Positions 18,755-27,927 are shown, counted from the first letter of the stretch. The stretch is 64,000 nt of DNA from Candidatus Nanopelagicales bacterium (GCA_030827125.1 JAURFD010000010.1:42527-106526), one strand, 5' to 3'. Numbers and translations are program-made. The notes: a model not told the origin generated them from the sequence alone.

Positions 18755-21117
18755 CCGTCACGACAACGGCGGGGCTCACTGCCGCCGAGGTAGCCGAGCG
18801 CGTAGCCCGCGGGCAGGTCAACGACGCCCCGGATCCCCATAGCCGCAGCCTGGCCAGCATCATCCGCGCCAACACGCTGACCTGGTTCAACTTCGTGATC
18901 GGGTCGCTGTGGGTCGTCATGTGGTTCGTCGCGCCGTTCCAAGACTCACTCTTTGGATTTGTGATCGTCTTCAACGCGCTGATCGGCATCATTCAGGAGT
19001 ACCGCGCGAGTCGGGCGTTGGAAAAACTGTCGGTCATCGGGGAGGCACGCCCCGTGGTCCGTCGTGATGGCGTCGACCAGGAGATCCGGCCGCCGGAGGT
19101 CGTGCTCGACGACCTCGTGATTCTGCGTCCCGGCGATCAACTGGTAGTCGATGGCGAGATCGTGCAATCCGACGGACTCGAGATCGACGAGAGCCTTCTC
19201 ACCGGTGAGGCCGATCCCGTCGACAAGGCCGTCGGTGACGTCGCCATGTCCGGCTCGTTCGTCGTGGCGGGAAGTGGCAGTTACGTCGCGACCTCGATCG
19301 GCGGTGACTCCTTCGCCGCGAAGCTGACGGAACAGGCCAAGCAGTTCGCGGTGACGCGATCGGAACTGCGCGATGACATCGCCAAGTTCATCCGACTCGC
19401 GTCGTTCCTTATCCCGCCCATCGGGCTCCTCCTGCTGATCTCGCAACTGCGCGCGGACCAGCCGGTCAACGACGCCATTCGCGGCACGATCGCCGGAGTG
19501 GTCACGATGGTGCCCGAAGGCCTCGTCCTCCTCACCAGCATCGCCATGGCGGTTGCCGTCGTTCGCCTGGCTCGTCGCCGGGTGCTCGTCCAAGACCTTC
19601 CAGCCGTCGAGGTCCTCGCCCGTGTCGATGTGGTCTGCGCTGACAAGACGGGCACCCTCACCGAGCCGGGCATGGCCGTCACCGATGTGCAGGTACTGGA
19701 CGACACGGTCGACGTCGAGGCACTTCTCGCCGCGCTCGGCGCAGCGGAAGACAGCCCCAACCCGACCCTTCAGGCGATTGCCACGGCGTATCCCGCGGCG
19801 AGTTGGACATTGCTCGACACCATCGCCTTCTCGAGTGCCCGCAAGTGGTCTGCTGCCACCTTCGATGGCCACGGCACGTGGATCCTCGGCGCGCCTGAGG
19901 TGGTCCTCGGTGCGACCCATCCGGATGTGCTCGAGCGGGCGGAGCAACTGTCCTCGGCGGGCTCGCGCGTGCTCCTGGTCGGGCGGAATACCGGTTCGGC
20001 ACCGGATCCGGAGACCGGTCCGGGTGGGGTGGAACCCGCCGCCCTTGTCGTCATCGATCAGCGGTTGCGACCTGACGCCGCGGACACCGTGGCCTACTTC
20101 CTCGAGCAGGGCGTTGAGGTCAAAGTGATCTCCGGCGACAACCCGGCCACCGTCGGGGCGATCGCTCACCAGGCGGGTGTCCCCGGCGCCACCAACCCCG
20201 TGGACGCGCGCGAACTCGGGGAAGAGCCGGGCGAGCTCGAGCAGCCCGTTGCCGACGGCAGTGTCTTCGGTCGGGTGACGCCCGCACAGAAACAGGGCAT
20301 GGTGGGGGCCCTCCATCTGCGCGAACGCACTGTGGCGATGACCGGCGACGGTGTCAACGACGTTCTCGCCCTCAAGAAGGCCGACCTCGGCATCGCCATG
20401 GGTTCAGGTGCGGCCGCCACCAGGGCAGTTGCTCAACTCGTGCTGCTCAACAACAAGTTTTCCGTGATGCCTCATGTAGTCGCCGAGGGACGACGCGTTC
20501 TTGGCAACATCGAACGCGTCTCCGACGTGTTCCTCACCAAGACGTTCTACTCCGCCATCATCTCGGCCTTTATCGGCCTCACCGTCCTGTTCACGTTCAC
20601 CGCCAACGGTCAGGCCCTGGACTTCCCCTTCCTGCCGCGGCACTTCACCTTGATCAGCAGCCTCACCATCGGCATTCCCGGCTTCTTCCTAGCCCTCATG
20701 CCCAATACCGAGCGGTTCCGGCCAGGATTCCTGCGGCGCGTGCTCCTGTTCGCCGTCCCGGCCGGGGTCATCTGCGCCGCCACCGGATTGGGGACCTACA
20801 TCCTCGTCCTCGAATTGGGGGAGCCACTGGAGGATGCACGCTCGGCGGCCACCATCGCGCTGTTCCTCGCGGCGTTCGCCGTGCTCGTCCAGTCCGCCCG
20901 CCCCCTGAATTGGCTGCGCTTAGGGGTCTGCGCAGCCATGCTGCTCAGCTTTGTCGTGGTTCTCGCGGTCCCGTGGTTGGCCAAGTTCTTCGCCCTGGTG
21001 GTCCATCCGGAGGTCGATACCGCCATCGCCGTGGCCCTCGGCATCGTCGGTGGGATTCTCGTGGGTGTGGCGGCGCGTGTCACGGACCGGTGGCGGGCCC
21101 CCAAGGCACACGCGTGA
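18751..21117 (+). CDS. cation-transporting P-type ATPase (CtpE-like)
   Basis: A 788-aa P-type ATPase. It has an N-terminal cation-ATPase domain, the actuator loop with LLTGEADPV, and a transmembrane helix carrying VPEGLV. The phosphorylation site [10 protein letters not shown] has D298. The hinge is [28 protein letters not shown], split here only for length. About ten membrane helices are visible, the last block from about 605. There is no heavy-metal CxxC domain. The overall form resembles mycobacterial CtpE, reported as a calcium transporter; the ion here is not shown by the sequence. It overlaps the genes on both sides by 4 bp. Confidence 0.88.
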   Translation: MTVTTTAGLTAAEVAERVARGQVNDAPDPHSRSLASIIRANTLTWFNFVIGSLWVVMWFVAPFQDSLFGFVIVFNALIGIIQEYRASRALEKLSVIGEARPVVRRDGVDQEIRPPEVVLDDLVILRPGDQLVVDGEIVQSDGLEIDESLLTGEADPVDKAVGDVAMSGSFVVAGSGSYVATSIGGDSFAAKLTEQAKQFAVTRSELRDDIAKFIRLASFLIPPIGLLLLISQLRADQPVNDAIRGTIAGVVTMVPEGLVLLTSIAMAVAVVRLARRRVLVQDLPAVEVLARVDVVCADKTGTLTEPGMAVTDVQVLDDTVDVEALLAALGAAEDSPNPTLQAIATAYPAASWTLLDTIAFSSARKWSAATFDGHGTWILGAPEVVLGATHPDVLERAEQLSSAGSRVLLVGRNTGSAPDPETGPGGVEPAALVVIDQRLRPDAADTVAYFLEQGVEVKVISGDNPATVGAIAHQAGVPGATNPVDARELGEEPGELEQPVADGSVFGRVTPAQKQGMVGALHLRERTVAMTGDGVNDVLALKKADLGIAMGSGAAATRAVAQLVLLNNKFSVMPHVVAEGRRVLGNIERVSDVFLTKTFYSAIISAFIGLTVLFTFTANGQALDFPFLPRHFTLISSLTIGIPGFFLALMPNTERFRPGFLRRVLLFAVPAGVICAATGLGTYILVLELGEPLEDARSAATIALFLAAFAVLVQSARPLNWLRLGVCAAMLLSFVVVLAVPWLAKFFALVVHPEVDTAIAVALGIVGGILVGVAARVTDRWRAPKAHA

Positions 21118-21911
21118 TCGGGCCGCGGGTAGCCCTCTCAAGTTCATCGGTCTTCCCCGAGGGCACCGCTGCCGCCTTCGAGATCGCGGCGCGATTGGGC
21201 TACGACGGGGTCGAGGTCATGGTGATGACCGACGCGGTGAGCCAGGACCCGGTGGCGCTCCGTCGGTTGAGTGACCACTACGCCGTGCCAATCCTGGCGA
21301 TTCACGCACCGTGCCTGCTTGTGACACAGCGTGTCTGGGGCACGGACCCCTGGGGCAAGCTTCAGCGTGCTCACGACGCGGCCGTCGAACTCGGGGCCGC
21401 GACCGTGGTGGTCCATCCCCCCTTCCGGTGGCAGCGGGAGTATGCGCGGGAGTTCGTCACCGGCCTGGAGCGCATGACGCAGGAGACGCACATCCGCTTT
21501 GCCGTGGAAAACATGTACCCCTGGCGGGCGCGCTCGCGGGAGATTGCCGCCTACGCGCCGGGCTGGGACATTCGCGATGAGGACTACCCACACACGACCC
21601 TGGATCTCTCGCACACCTCGGTCTCCGGGACGGACGCTCAGGAGATGGCCCGCGACCTTGCCGATCGCCTGGTCCATGTTCACCTCGCCGACGGCACCGG
21701 CTCCAACCGCGATGAGCATTTGGTGCCGGGCCGCGGCAACCAGCCGTGCGCCGAGGTGCTCGAACTCGTGTCCGCCTTCGACGGAACGGTGGTCGTTGAG
21801 GTGACCACGCGCCGCGCCGCATCACGCGCCGAACGTGAGGCCGATCTTGCCGAGGCACTGGCCTTCGCCCGGCGTCACCTTGCCGGCCCCGCGACGGATG
21901 CCCCGGCCTAG
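21114..21911 (+). CDS. sugar phosphate isomerase/epimerase-like TIM barrel protein
   Basis: The GTG at 21114 overlaps the ATPase stop as GTGA and gives 265 aa; upstream in-frame codons lie inside the ATPase gene. The sequence fits the xylose-isomerase-like AP endonuclease 2 superfamily: alternating strands with [43 protein letters not shown] and VHVHLADG, which supply the usual Glu/His/Asp metal ligands. A homologue (Rv0498) sits in the same ppx-to-proC interval of mycobacteria. Substrate unknown. Confidence 0.8.
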   Translation: MIGPRVALSSSSVFPEGTAAAFEIAARLGYDGVEVMVMTDAVSQDPVALRRLSDHYAVPILAIHAPCLLVTQRVWGTDPWGKLQRAHDAAVELGAATVVVHPPFRWQREYAREFVTGLERMTQETHIRFAVENMYPWRARSREIAAYAPGWDIRDEDYPHTTLDLSHTSVSGTDAQEMARDLADRLVHVHLADGTGSNRDEHLVPGRGNQPCAEVLELVSAFDGTVVVEVTTRRAASRAEREADLAEALAFARRHLAGPATDAPA

Positions 21912-21914
21912 AGT
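21909..21914 (+). promoter_or_regulatory. -10 box of leaderless tetR promoter
   Basis: TAGAGT, whose first three bases are the stop codon of the upstream gene, ends 7 nt before the ATG at 21922. Confidence 0.45.
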
Positions 21915-21921
21915 GGTGCCG

Positions 21922-22518
21922 ATGGCCGAAAACGGAAGTTCAGATCAGGTGCGTGAGGCCGCGGTGGCGGCCGCACGCAACGCCTTTGCGGCGGGCAGTT
22001 ATGCGCGGACGACCTTCAAGGGACTCGCTGCCGCAGCCGGAGTGGCCCCGACCGTCCTCCGTAAGTACTACGACAACAAAGAAGCAATTTTTGCCGCCGC
22101 CCTGCGCCTCCCAACGGATCCGACTTCGGCGGTACCGGAGATCCTTGCCCCCGGACTTGATGGTCTGGGCGAACGGCTTGTGCGGGCAACCTTGGACATC
22201 CTCGAAGATCCCGAGGTGCGCAACGACCTCCTCGCGATGGGCCGGACGGGGGCCTCGGCCGCAGCGCTCACCCGCTCCATGCAGTCCTACCTCGAGGTTG
22301 CGGTGATTGACCGGGTGGTCGCCGCCATCGGGGTTCCGGATGCGCGGATGCGGGCTGCGCTGATCTCCTCCTACCTGATGGGCATCGTCGCGGGACGCTA
22401 CGTCGCGCGGATCGAGCCTTTGGCATCCGCGAGTGAAGAGCACGTTGTTCGCATGGTCGCGCCCACGATTCAGGCACTGCTCGATCCGCGCGTGCCACTG
22501 GCTCCAGCGAAGGGATGA
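21922..22518 (+). CDS. TetR family transcriptional regulator
   Basis: 198 aa from the ATG at 21922 (MAENGSS), which follows a TAGAGT box by 7 nt. The N-terminal helix-turn-helix is typical: AAARNAFAAGSYARTTFKGLA, then AGVAPTVLRKYYDNKEAIFAAAL. Here LRKYY replaces the more usual LYYHF recognition pattern. The ligand domain (about 70-195) has the look of the TetR_C families that sense small hydrophobic compounds, including the final AxxY/R-x-P-like region. The target is unknown; it may regulate the genes that follow, since proC begins only 4 bp downstream. Confidence 0.87.
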   Translation: MAENGSSDQVREAAVAAARNAFAAGSYARTTFKGLAAAAGVAPTVLRKYYDNKEAIFAAALRLPTDPTSAVPEILAPGLDGLGERLVRATLDILEDPEVRNDLLAMGRTGASAAALTRSMQSYLEVAVIDRVVAAIGVPDARMRAALISSYLMGIVAGRYVARIEPLASASEEHVVRMVAPTIQALLDPRVPLAPAKG

Positions 22519-22522
22519 ACTC

Positions 22523-23323
22523 ATGATCGCGATCCTTGGCGCCGGCGCCATGGGCGAGGCCTATGTTGCGGGGTTGCTGCACTCGGGGATCGAGCCGGCT
22601 CGGGTGGCCATCGTGGAGAAGAATGCCGAGCGAGCGGCGGCGATCAGTGACCGGTACGGCGTACACACCATGGACCTCGACGCAGCGGTGCGTGAATCCG
22701 CCACCGTGTTGATTCTGGTCAAACCGCAGGACGTCCATGATCTGCTGGAGCGGGTTGCCCCCGACCTCAACGATGGCGCCATTGTCGTGTCACTCGTGGC
22801 GGGCGTCCGACTCGAGCGCCTTGAGGAGACCCTCGGCTCGGGTACCCCGGTTGTGCGTGCCATGCCGAACACGCCCGCGCTCATCGGCCAGGGCACCACG
22901 GCGATCTCCCCGGGCCGGTGGTGCTCCGACGACCAGCGGGACTACATCGTGAGCCTGTTGTCGGCGGTCGGCCCAGTGGTGGAGGTTCCCGAGGCGCTTC
23001 AGGATGCCGTCACGGCGACGTCGGGCAGTGGTCCGGCCTACGCCTTCCTCCTCATCGAGTCGATGATGGCCGCCGCGGTGGATCTTGGACTCGATCGCGA
23101 CACCGCTCGCCTTCTCGTGACGCAGACGGTTCTCGGGGCGGCGCTCATGGCTGCCGAGCCCGGCGCGGACGCCGCCGCTCTGCGGCGACAGGTGACATCG
23201 CCGCAGGGGACGACGGCTGCCGCGCTTGACGTCTTCGACGCGGCGGGATTCCCGGCCTTGGTGGCGAGGGCGATGACCGCGGCGCGGGACCGCAGCGTCG
23301 AGTTGGGGGCACCCACCGTATGA
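22523..23323 (+). CDS. proC: pyrroline-5-carboxylate reductase
   Basis: ProC makes L-proline from 1-pyrroline-5-carboxylate with NAD(P)H. The ATG at 22523 gives 266 aa and is preceded by AAGGGA. The Rossmann motif GAGAMGEA is at 6-13. The signature TSGSGPAYAFLLIESM (about 168-183) and the C-terminal VTSPQGTTAAAL, which contributes the substrate-binding loop, are intact. The proC gene followed by an HTH gene, bS22 and an epimerase is a recognised actinobacterial order. The acuC-like gene overlaps the stop by 4 bp and interrupts it here. Confidence 0.95.
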   Translation: MIAILGAGAMGEAYVAGLLHSGIEPARVAIVEKNAERAAAISDRYGVHTMDLDAAVRESATVLILVKPQDVHDLLERVAPDLNDGAIVVSLVAGVRLERLEETLGSGTPVVRAMPNTPALIGQGTTAISPGRWCSDDQRDYIVSLLSAVGPVVEVPEALQDAVTATSGSGPAYAFLLIESMMAAAVDLGLDRDTARLLVTQTVLGAALMAAEPGADAAALRRQVTSPQGTTAAALDVFDAAGFPALVARAMTAARDRSVELGAPTV

Positions 23324-24516
23324 GTGATGCCGTGACCGTGGTGTGGGATGACGACCTGCGCACCTACGACTTCGGTCCGGGACATCCGCTGGCCCCCATC
23401 CGGGTGCAGTTGGCGATGCGGCTAGCTCTCGAATTCGGCCTCCTTGAGCCGGACCACGTCTTCGTGCATACCCCCGTCCGGCCAGCGACGACGCAAGAGA
23501 TCCTCGCCGTGCATACCTCCGACTACGTGGATGCGGTCGTTGCTGCGTCGACCGATCCGCTCTATCGAGACCCGAAGCGGGGGTTGGGCACGGCCGATGA
23601 TCCGGTGTTCCTCGGCATGCACGAGGCCGCCGCACTGGTCTGTGGCGCCACACTGGCGGCCGCTCGGGCCGTGCACTCCGGGATGGCCCAGCATGCGGTC
23701 AATATCGCGGGAGGATTGCATCACGCGATGCCTGATTCGGCGTCGGGATTCTGCGTATACAACGACATCGCGGTCGCGATCGCCTGGCTTCTGGATCAGG
23801 GGGTGGAGCGCATCGCCTACGTCGACGTTGACGTGCACCACGGCGACGGCGTTCAGGCGATGTTCTACGAAGATCCCCGGGTCCTGACCGTCTCGATTCA
23901 TGAAAGCCCGCGGTCCCTCTTCCCCGGTACCGGATTTGCCCATGAATCCGGGGGGCCGGCGGCACCGGGCAGTGCAGTCAACATCGCCCTTCCCGCAGGG
24001 ACCGATGACCAGGGATGGCTGCGTGCGTTCCATGCCGTGGTGCCCCAGGTTCTCGAGGCCTTCGCGCCGCAGATCATCATCAGCCAGCACGGGTGCGACT
24101 CCCACCTGGAAGACCCGCTCGCACATCTTGCGCTCTCACTCGATGGACAGCGCATGTCCTATGAGGCGATCCACACGTGGGCGCATCGTTACAGCGATGG
24201 TCGGTGGATCGCCGTCGGCGGTGGTGGCTACGAGTGGGTCGACGTTGTTCCGCGAGCGTGGACGCACCTCATCGCGGAAATGTCCGGGAGTTCCATCGAT
24301 CCGCAGACGCCGGTTCCGGCTGGCTTCCGGGAATTCGTGATGGAACGCCTCGGGCGGTCCGGTCCGGCGCTCATGACCGATGGCCGCACGCCGTGGCCGA
24401 AGCCCTTCGATCAGGGCTTCGATCCGGGCAACCCCATCGACGAAGCGGTGCTCGACACGCGGGCGGCGGTTTTCCCGCACCATGGGCTGATCGCCGACCC
24501 GGACCCCTGGTTCTAG
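23320..24516 (+). CDS. acuC: AcuC-like histone deacetylase-family amidohydrolase
   Basis: A 398-aa zinc-dependent deacetylase-fold protein of the acetoin utilization protein AcuC type. Key pieces are GGLHHAMPDSASGFCVYND with the active-site His pair, VDVDVHHGDG (about 168-177) with the metal ligands, TVSIHES, and SQHGCDSH with the distal Asp. In Bacillus AcuC deacetylates acetyl-CoA synthetase, and that is the best guess for the substrate class. ATG overlaps proC by 4 bp. No acetyl-CoA synthetase or acetyltransferase pair gene is adjacent. The C-terminal 60 residues are the usual family extension. Confidence 0.88.
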   Translation: MSDAVTVVWDDDLRTYDFGPGHPLAPIRVQLAMRLALEFGLLEPDHVFVHTPVRPATTQEILAVHTSDYVDAVVAASTDPLYRDPKRGLGTADDPVFLGMHEAAALVCGATLAAARAVHSGMAQHAVNIAGGLHHAMPDSASGFCVYNDIAVAIAWLLDQGVERIAYVDVDVHHGDGVQAMFYEDPRVLTVSIHESPRSLFPGTGFAHESGGPAAPGSAVNIALPAGTDDQGWLRAFHAVVPQVLEAFAPQIIISQHGCDSHLEDPLAHLALSLDGQRMSYEAIHTWAHRYSDGRWIAVGGGGYEWVDVVPRAWTHLIAEMSGSSIDPQTPVPAGFREFVMERLGRSGPALMTDGRTPWPKPFDQGFDPGNPIDEAVLDTRAAVFPHHGLIADPDPWF

Positions 24517-24561
24517 GTCCGCTGGTCCTGCGAGGGGATGCCCACTACGCTCATTTGGGAA

Positions 24562-24611
24562 TAGGGTGACGCCGAGTGGTCCTGTGCAGTAACGTCACCG
24601 CGTTGTCACCG
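24562..24611. promoter_or_regulatory. promoter and operator-like repeats before the HTH gene
   Basis: A TAGGGT box (24562-24567) overlaps GGTGACG (24565-24571), whose inverse CGTCACC is at 24593-24599. GTCACCG occurs twice in direct orientation, at 24594-24600 and 24605-24611, one helical turn apart. This is a plausible autoregulatory site for the small MerR-like protein encoded downstream. An alternative -10, TACGCT, is at 24546-24551. Confidence 0.4.
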
Positions 24612-24658
24612 GCGGGCCATCTCCCGTTGGTGCAGGAGTCAGGAGCAGGGAGCGTCGA

Positions 24659-24865
24659 ATGAGCGGTAGCAACGAACGCCCGTTGGCCGAGGTGAAGTTC
24701 CTCACCGTGGCCGAGGTGGCATCCCTGATGCGGGTGTCCAAGATGACGGTCTATCGACTGGTGCACGCGGGGGACCTCCCCGCTGTGCGTGTTGGGCGTT
24801 CGTTCCGCGTTCCCGAGCAGGCGGTCCACGACTACCTGCGCACCTCGTTCATTGAGGCCGGCTGA
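24659..24865 (+). CDS. small MerR-like/excisionase-type DNA-binding protein
   Basis: 68 aa consisting almost entirely of a winged helix-turn-helix: FLTVAEVASLMRVSKMTVY followed by LPAVRVGRSFRVPEQAVHDYL. This resembles the BldC/excisionase class of one-domain MerR-like proteins, without any effector domain. The ATG is preceded by GGGAG with 6 nt spacing. Position proC - HTH - bS22 - epimerase matches mycobacteria (Rv0500A), so it is an old chromosomal regulator and not a phage excisionase. BldC family members bind direct repeats cooperatively; direct repeats are present on both sides of this gene. Confidence 0.86.
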   Translation: MSGSNERPLAEVKFLTVAEVASLMRVSKMTVYRLVHAGDLPAVRVGRSFRVPEQAVHDYLRTSFIEAG

Positions 24866-24905
24866 GCGTTCCCGCTTCGGGTCGTCAGGCGCTTCGCCGG
24901 GACTT

Positions 24906-24936
24906 CCCGAATCACATCAGCGGTTGCCCGAATCAC
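24906..24936. repeat. direct repeat CCCGAATCAC x2 upstream of bS22
   Basis: The 10-mer occurs at 24906-24915 and 24927-24936, 21 bp apart, so both copies face the same side of the helix. The second ends 20 bp before the TAGGGT box for the bS22 gene. Confidence 0.5.
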
Positions 24937-24956
24937 GATCGATTCTGCCGATCAGG

Positions 24957-24962
24957 TAGGGT
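24957..24962 (+). promoter_or_regulatory. possible -10 box for bS22
   Basis: TAGGGT, giving a short leader that carries GAGG (24984-24987) 6 nt before the ATG at 24994. Confidence 0.4.
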
Positions 24963-24993
24963 CAAGGTCTTCCCGGAATGAATGAGGTATTCG

Positions 24994-25092
24994 ATGGGCT
25001 CGGTGGTCAAGAAGCGCCGCAAGCGCATGGCCAAGAAGAAGCACCGCAAGCTGCTGAAGCGCACGCGCGTGCAGCGCCGCAATAAGAAGTAG
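24994..25092 (+). CDS. small ribosomal subunit protein bS22 (AURKAIP1/COX24 domain)
   Basis: A 32-residue, extremely basic protein starting [19 protein letters not shown] and ending RRNKK. The sequence is nearly identical to the 33-residue AURKAIP1/COX24-domain protein found in mycobacterial 30S subunits and named bS22 there, which binds near the decoding centre. It sits at the conserved place between the MerR-like gene and the epimerase. A GAGG motif at 24984-24987 gives the ribosome-binding site. The gene is easily missed because it is under 100 bp. High confidence in identity; regulation by the neighbouring HTH protein is only a suggestion. Confidence 0.92.
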   Translation: MGSVVKKRRKRMAKKKHRKLLKRTRVQRRNKK

Positions 25093-25122
25093 CCCTCCGG
25101 GAGCTAGAGCGAGGGGGTCGCC

Positions 25123-26148
25123 GTGGGCCGCGTCGTGCTCGTGACGGGAGCCGCTCGCCATCTGGGTGGCCAGATGGTCAAGGCGCTCTCCCGGGATCCC
25201 CAAGTGGAGCGGGTCGTCGGCGTCGACGTCGTCCCCCCACGCCGGCCCGTGGCGGCCGCCGAATTCATTAGGGCCGACATTCGCAATCCCGTGATCGGGA
25301 AGGTCCTTCAGGCGACCGAGGCTGACACGGTCGTGCACATGGGCGTCATTGCCACCTCTGTTCAGGCGGGCGGCCGGGCCTCGATGAAGGAAATCAACGT
25401 CATCGGGACGATGCAGCTGCTCGCGGCATGCCAGAAGGCTCCAGCTCTCCAGCAGCTCGTGGTGAAATCAACGTCCTCTGTATACGGCGCGGGTCCGCGC
25501 GACCCGGCGCTTTTCACCGAGGACATGTCGCCCAAGCATCCGCCCACGAGCGGTTGGGCCAAGGACTCCGTCGAGGTGGAGGGCTTCGTGCGCGGCTTCG
25601 CCCGGCGACGTCCCGACGTGTCGGTGTCCATCCTGCGTCTGGCCAACTTCATTGGCCCCCATGTCGAGACCGCCATGACCGAGTACTTCTCGCTGCCCTT
25701 GGTGCCGACCGTCCTGGGTTTTGACGCTCGGATGCAGTTCATCCATGAGGAGGACGGCATCGAAGCGCTGCGGCGAGCCACGGTTCAGGGCGTGGCCGGC
25801 GTCTTCAACATTGCCGGCGACGGCATGTTGGTGCTCTCCCAAGCGGTCCGCCGAACCGGACGTCCGTCACTCGCGGTGCCGGGAGTCCTCCTGCCCGTTG
25901 TCGGGCGTGCGCTCGCTCCGGCCCGACTCGTGGACTTCTCCAAGGAGCAGGTGCGCTTCTTGACCTATGGCCGCGGTATCGACACCTCGCGCGCCGAGGA
26001 GGTGCTCGGATTTCGCGCCCAGCGTTCGACGGCTGAGGCTTTCGCAGACTTCCTGGACGGACACGGCCTTGGCCCGTCACTGGCCGAGTCCGTGTTCGAT
26101 GGGGCGGACAACACCGTGAAGGCTCTCTCAGGCGGCGGCCGTGCCTGA
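25123..26148 (+). CDS. NAD-dependent epimerase/dehydratase family protein
   Basis: A 341-aa extended short-chain dehydrogenase/reductase. The nucleotide-binding motif is TGAARHLGG (8-16) and the catalytic-Ser region reads STSSVYG. The expected Tyr-x3-Lys is altered: the Lys in GWAKDSVE has Ser four residues before it, so the catalytic Tyr is not obvious. Homologues in the same place in mycobacteria (Rv0501, annotated galE2) show the same departure as far as I recall, so this may be a family trait and not decay. GTG start with GAGGGGG upstream. The next gene's GTG overlaps its end by 8 bp. Confidence 0.82.
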   Translation: MGRVVLVTGAARHLGGQMVKALSRDPQVERVVGVDVVPPRRPVAAAEFIRADIRNPVIGKVLQATEADTVVHMGVIATSVQAGGRASMKEINVIGTMQLLAACQKAPALQQLVVKSTSSVYGAGPRDPALFTEDMSPKHPPTSGWAKDSVEVEGFVRGFARRRPDVSVSILRLANFIGPHVETAMTEYFSLPLVPTVLGFDARMQFIHEEDGIEALRRATVQGVAGVFNIAGDGMLVLSQAVRRTGRPSLAVPGVLLPVVGRALAPARLVDFSKEQVRFLTYGRGIDTSRAEEVLGFRAQRSTAEAFADFLDGHGLGPSLAESVFDGADNTVKALSGGGRA

Positions 26149-27034
26149 CGCCCAGATCATTCCCATCGATGGGGAGCGGGGTCGGCAACCGGAGTCGCCG
26201 AGTTCTCCGGCCCTGCTGCGTGCCTTGGACTTCGTGCGCCGTCGCCTCACCGGGGACTACGAGGTCGATGAGTTCGGCTTCGATCCGGAATTCACCGACA
26301 CCGTCATGCTCGCACCGCTTCGCCCTCTCTTCGAGTCCTGGTTCCGCGTGGAACTCCGCGGCATGGAAAACGTCCCGGAGGAGGGTGGCGCGCTTCTCGT
26401 CGCAAACCATTCCGGCACCATCGCTGTCGACGCGCTGATGACCCAATTGGCGATCCATGATCACCACCCGCGGCATCGGTACCTTCGCATGCTGGGTGCG
26501 GATCTCGTGTTCGAGACGCCCTTCATCGGTGAGATCGCGCGCAAGGCCGGCCACACCCTCGCCTGCATGCCCGATGCGGAGAGACTGCTGCTGGCCGATC
26601 AACTTGTCGGTGTCTGGCCCGAAGGATTCAAGGGCATTGGCAAGCCCTTCAGCGAACGCTACAAACTCCAGCGCTTCGGGCGCGGTGGGTTCGTCACGGC
26701 GGCGGTGCGGACCGGTCGTCCGATCATTCCAACGGCGATCGTCGGCGCGGAGGAGATCTATCCCATCCTCGGCAACGTCCCCCTCGCGGCCCGCCTTCTT
26801 GGGTTGCCCTACTTCCCGCTCACGCCGACGTTCCCGTGGCTCGGTCCGCTGGGCATGGTGCCGCTCCCCAGCAAGTGGATCATCGCTTTCGGTGAACCCA
26901 TCGCCACGGATGATCTCGCAGAGGCGGCGGCCGACGACCCGATGACTGTTCTCGAACTTACCGATGTCGTCCGCGAGCGAATCCAGCAGTCGCTCTACCG
27001 TCTGCTCGTGGAGCGCGAGTCGGTCTTCGGCTAG
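26141..27034 (+). CDS. PlsC-like lysophospholipid acyltransferase family protein
   Basis: 297 aa. The acyltransferase block I is VANHSGTIAVDALM (about 87), an NHxG variant with Asp six residues later, followed by block III WPEGFKGIGKPFSE (about 164) and the PIIPTAIVGAEE segment. These support transfer of an acyl chain to a glycerophospholipid or related acceptor. No clear membrane helix apart from a hydrophobic patch near 220-250. It overlaps the epimerase by 8 bp and converges with the HAD gene (4-bp overlap of ends). Mycobacterial Rv0502 is the positional homologue. Substrate not known. Confidence 0.84.
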   Translation: MPDAQIIPIDGERGRQPESPSSPALLRALDFVRRRLTGDYEVDEFGFDPEFTDTVMLAPLRPLFESWFRVELRGMENVPEEGGALLVANHSGTIAVDALMTQLAIHDHHPRHRYLRMLGADLVFETPFIGEIARKAGHTLACMPDAERLLLADQLVGVWPEGFKGIGKPFSERYKLQRFGRGGFVTAAVRTGRPIIPTAIVGAEEIYPILGNVPLAARLLGLPYFPLTPTFPWLGPLGMVPLPSKWIIAFGEPIATDDLAEAAADDPMTVLELTDVVRERIQQSLYRLLVERESVFG

Positions 27035-27921
27035 CGACGTCCGGCGCGCGCTAGCGCGTAGCCGGCACCCACTCCCACGGCGAGACCGAGCGCGCCCATC
27101 GTCGTGGGTACGGCGACACGCATGACCTGGGTCCGTCGACGGAACTCGTACACGGGCCAGTGGTGCTCATGGGCGTGCGCGCGAAGCAGTGGGTCCGGGT
27201 TCACCGCGGCCGGGTGACCCACCATTGAGAGCATGGGGATGTCGTTGGCGGAGTCCGAGTACGCCGAGCATCGACGAAGGTCGAGCCCCTCACGCTCGGC
27301 GAGAGCGCGAACCGCCTCGGCCTTGGCGAGTCCGTGCAACGGCGCTCCCACGAGTCGCCCGGTGTAGCGGCCACCGCGCACCTCCGCAACCGTTCCTAAG
27401 GCGCCGGTGAGACCCAGGTCGCGAGCGATAATGGTGGCGAGTTCGACCGGAGTCGCGGTGACGAGCCACACCCGCTCACCCTTGTCCAAGTGCTCCTGCG
27501 CCAAGCCCAACGTGCCGGGAATCAGTTTGTCGGCCATCTCGTCGACGAAGATCTCCTCGCCGAGCTCATTGAGTTCCTTGACCGTACGGTTCTCGACGAA
27601 GGAAAGCGCGGCCTCGGTGGCTGACGCCATGTCCTCAAGATCCTCGGATCCGCTGAGGACGAATTTCAATTGGCGGCGACCGAAACCGATGATCTCTCCG
27701 GTACTGAAGAACTTGCGTCGGGCCAGTCCCACGGCGAAGTGGAAGATGCTGGCCCCGCGCATGATGGTGTTGTCCACATCGAAGAAGGCAGCGGCATGCG
27801 GGTCGGGTGCGGTGTCGTCGCCCTGCTGGACCTCCGCCGCTGCCGCCGCGGCCTCGCCGGCTCGCCGGTACGCGGGCAGGACCGCCGAGTCTCGGCTACC
27901 CCTCGCGGTGTCCCTTGTCAC
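27031..27921 (-). CDS. HAD-IB family hydrolase (SerB1-like phosphatase)
   Basis: About 296 aa from the GTG at 27921, which is 6 nt after a TACGCT box; a GTG at 27927 is directly against the box and less likely. HAD motif I is FFDVDNTIMRG, motif II is VTATP, and motif III/IV is DSANDIPML. A C1 cap typical of the SerB/PSP group lies between. A hydrophobic segment at the very C-terminus (AVGVGAGYALARAGRR) may anchor it to the membrane. The phosphoserine phosphatase label used for Rv0505c (SerB1) is possible, but many such enzymes act on other phosphomonoesters. Regulation appears independent of its convergent neighbour. Confidence 0.82.
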   Translation of the reverse strand: MTRDTARGSRDSAVLPAYRRAGEAAAAAAEVQQGDDTAPDPHAAAFFDVDNTIMRGASIFHFAVGLARRKFFSTGEIIGFGRRQLKFVLSGSEDLEDMASATEAALSFVENRTVKELNELGEEIFVDEMADKLIPGTLGLAQEHLDKGERVWLVTATPVELATIIARDLGLTGALGTVAEVRGGRYTGRLVGAPLHGLAKAEAVRALAEREGLDLRRCSAYSDSANDIPMLSMVGHPAAVNPDPLLRAHAHEHHWPVYEFRRRTQVMRVAVPTTMGALGLAVGVGAGYALARAGRR

Positions 27922-27927
27922 CCCCAC

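Noticed and set aside
17151..18842. 563-codon plus-strand frame across the cysteine-rich protein and Ppx genes
   Set aside because: It runs antisense to one gene and out of frame with the other, and the translation has no recognisable domain.
18946..20316. 456-codon minus-strand frame inside the P-type ATPase gene
   Set aside because: His/Asp/Arg-rich shadow of a gene with all P-type ATPase motifs.
24659..24865. Phage or plasmid excisionase as a sign of a mobile element
   Set aside because: The gene sits in a conserved chromosomal order (proC, HTH, bS22, epimerase) and no integrase or attachment site is nearby.
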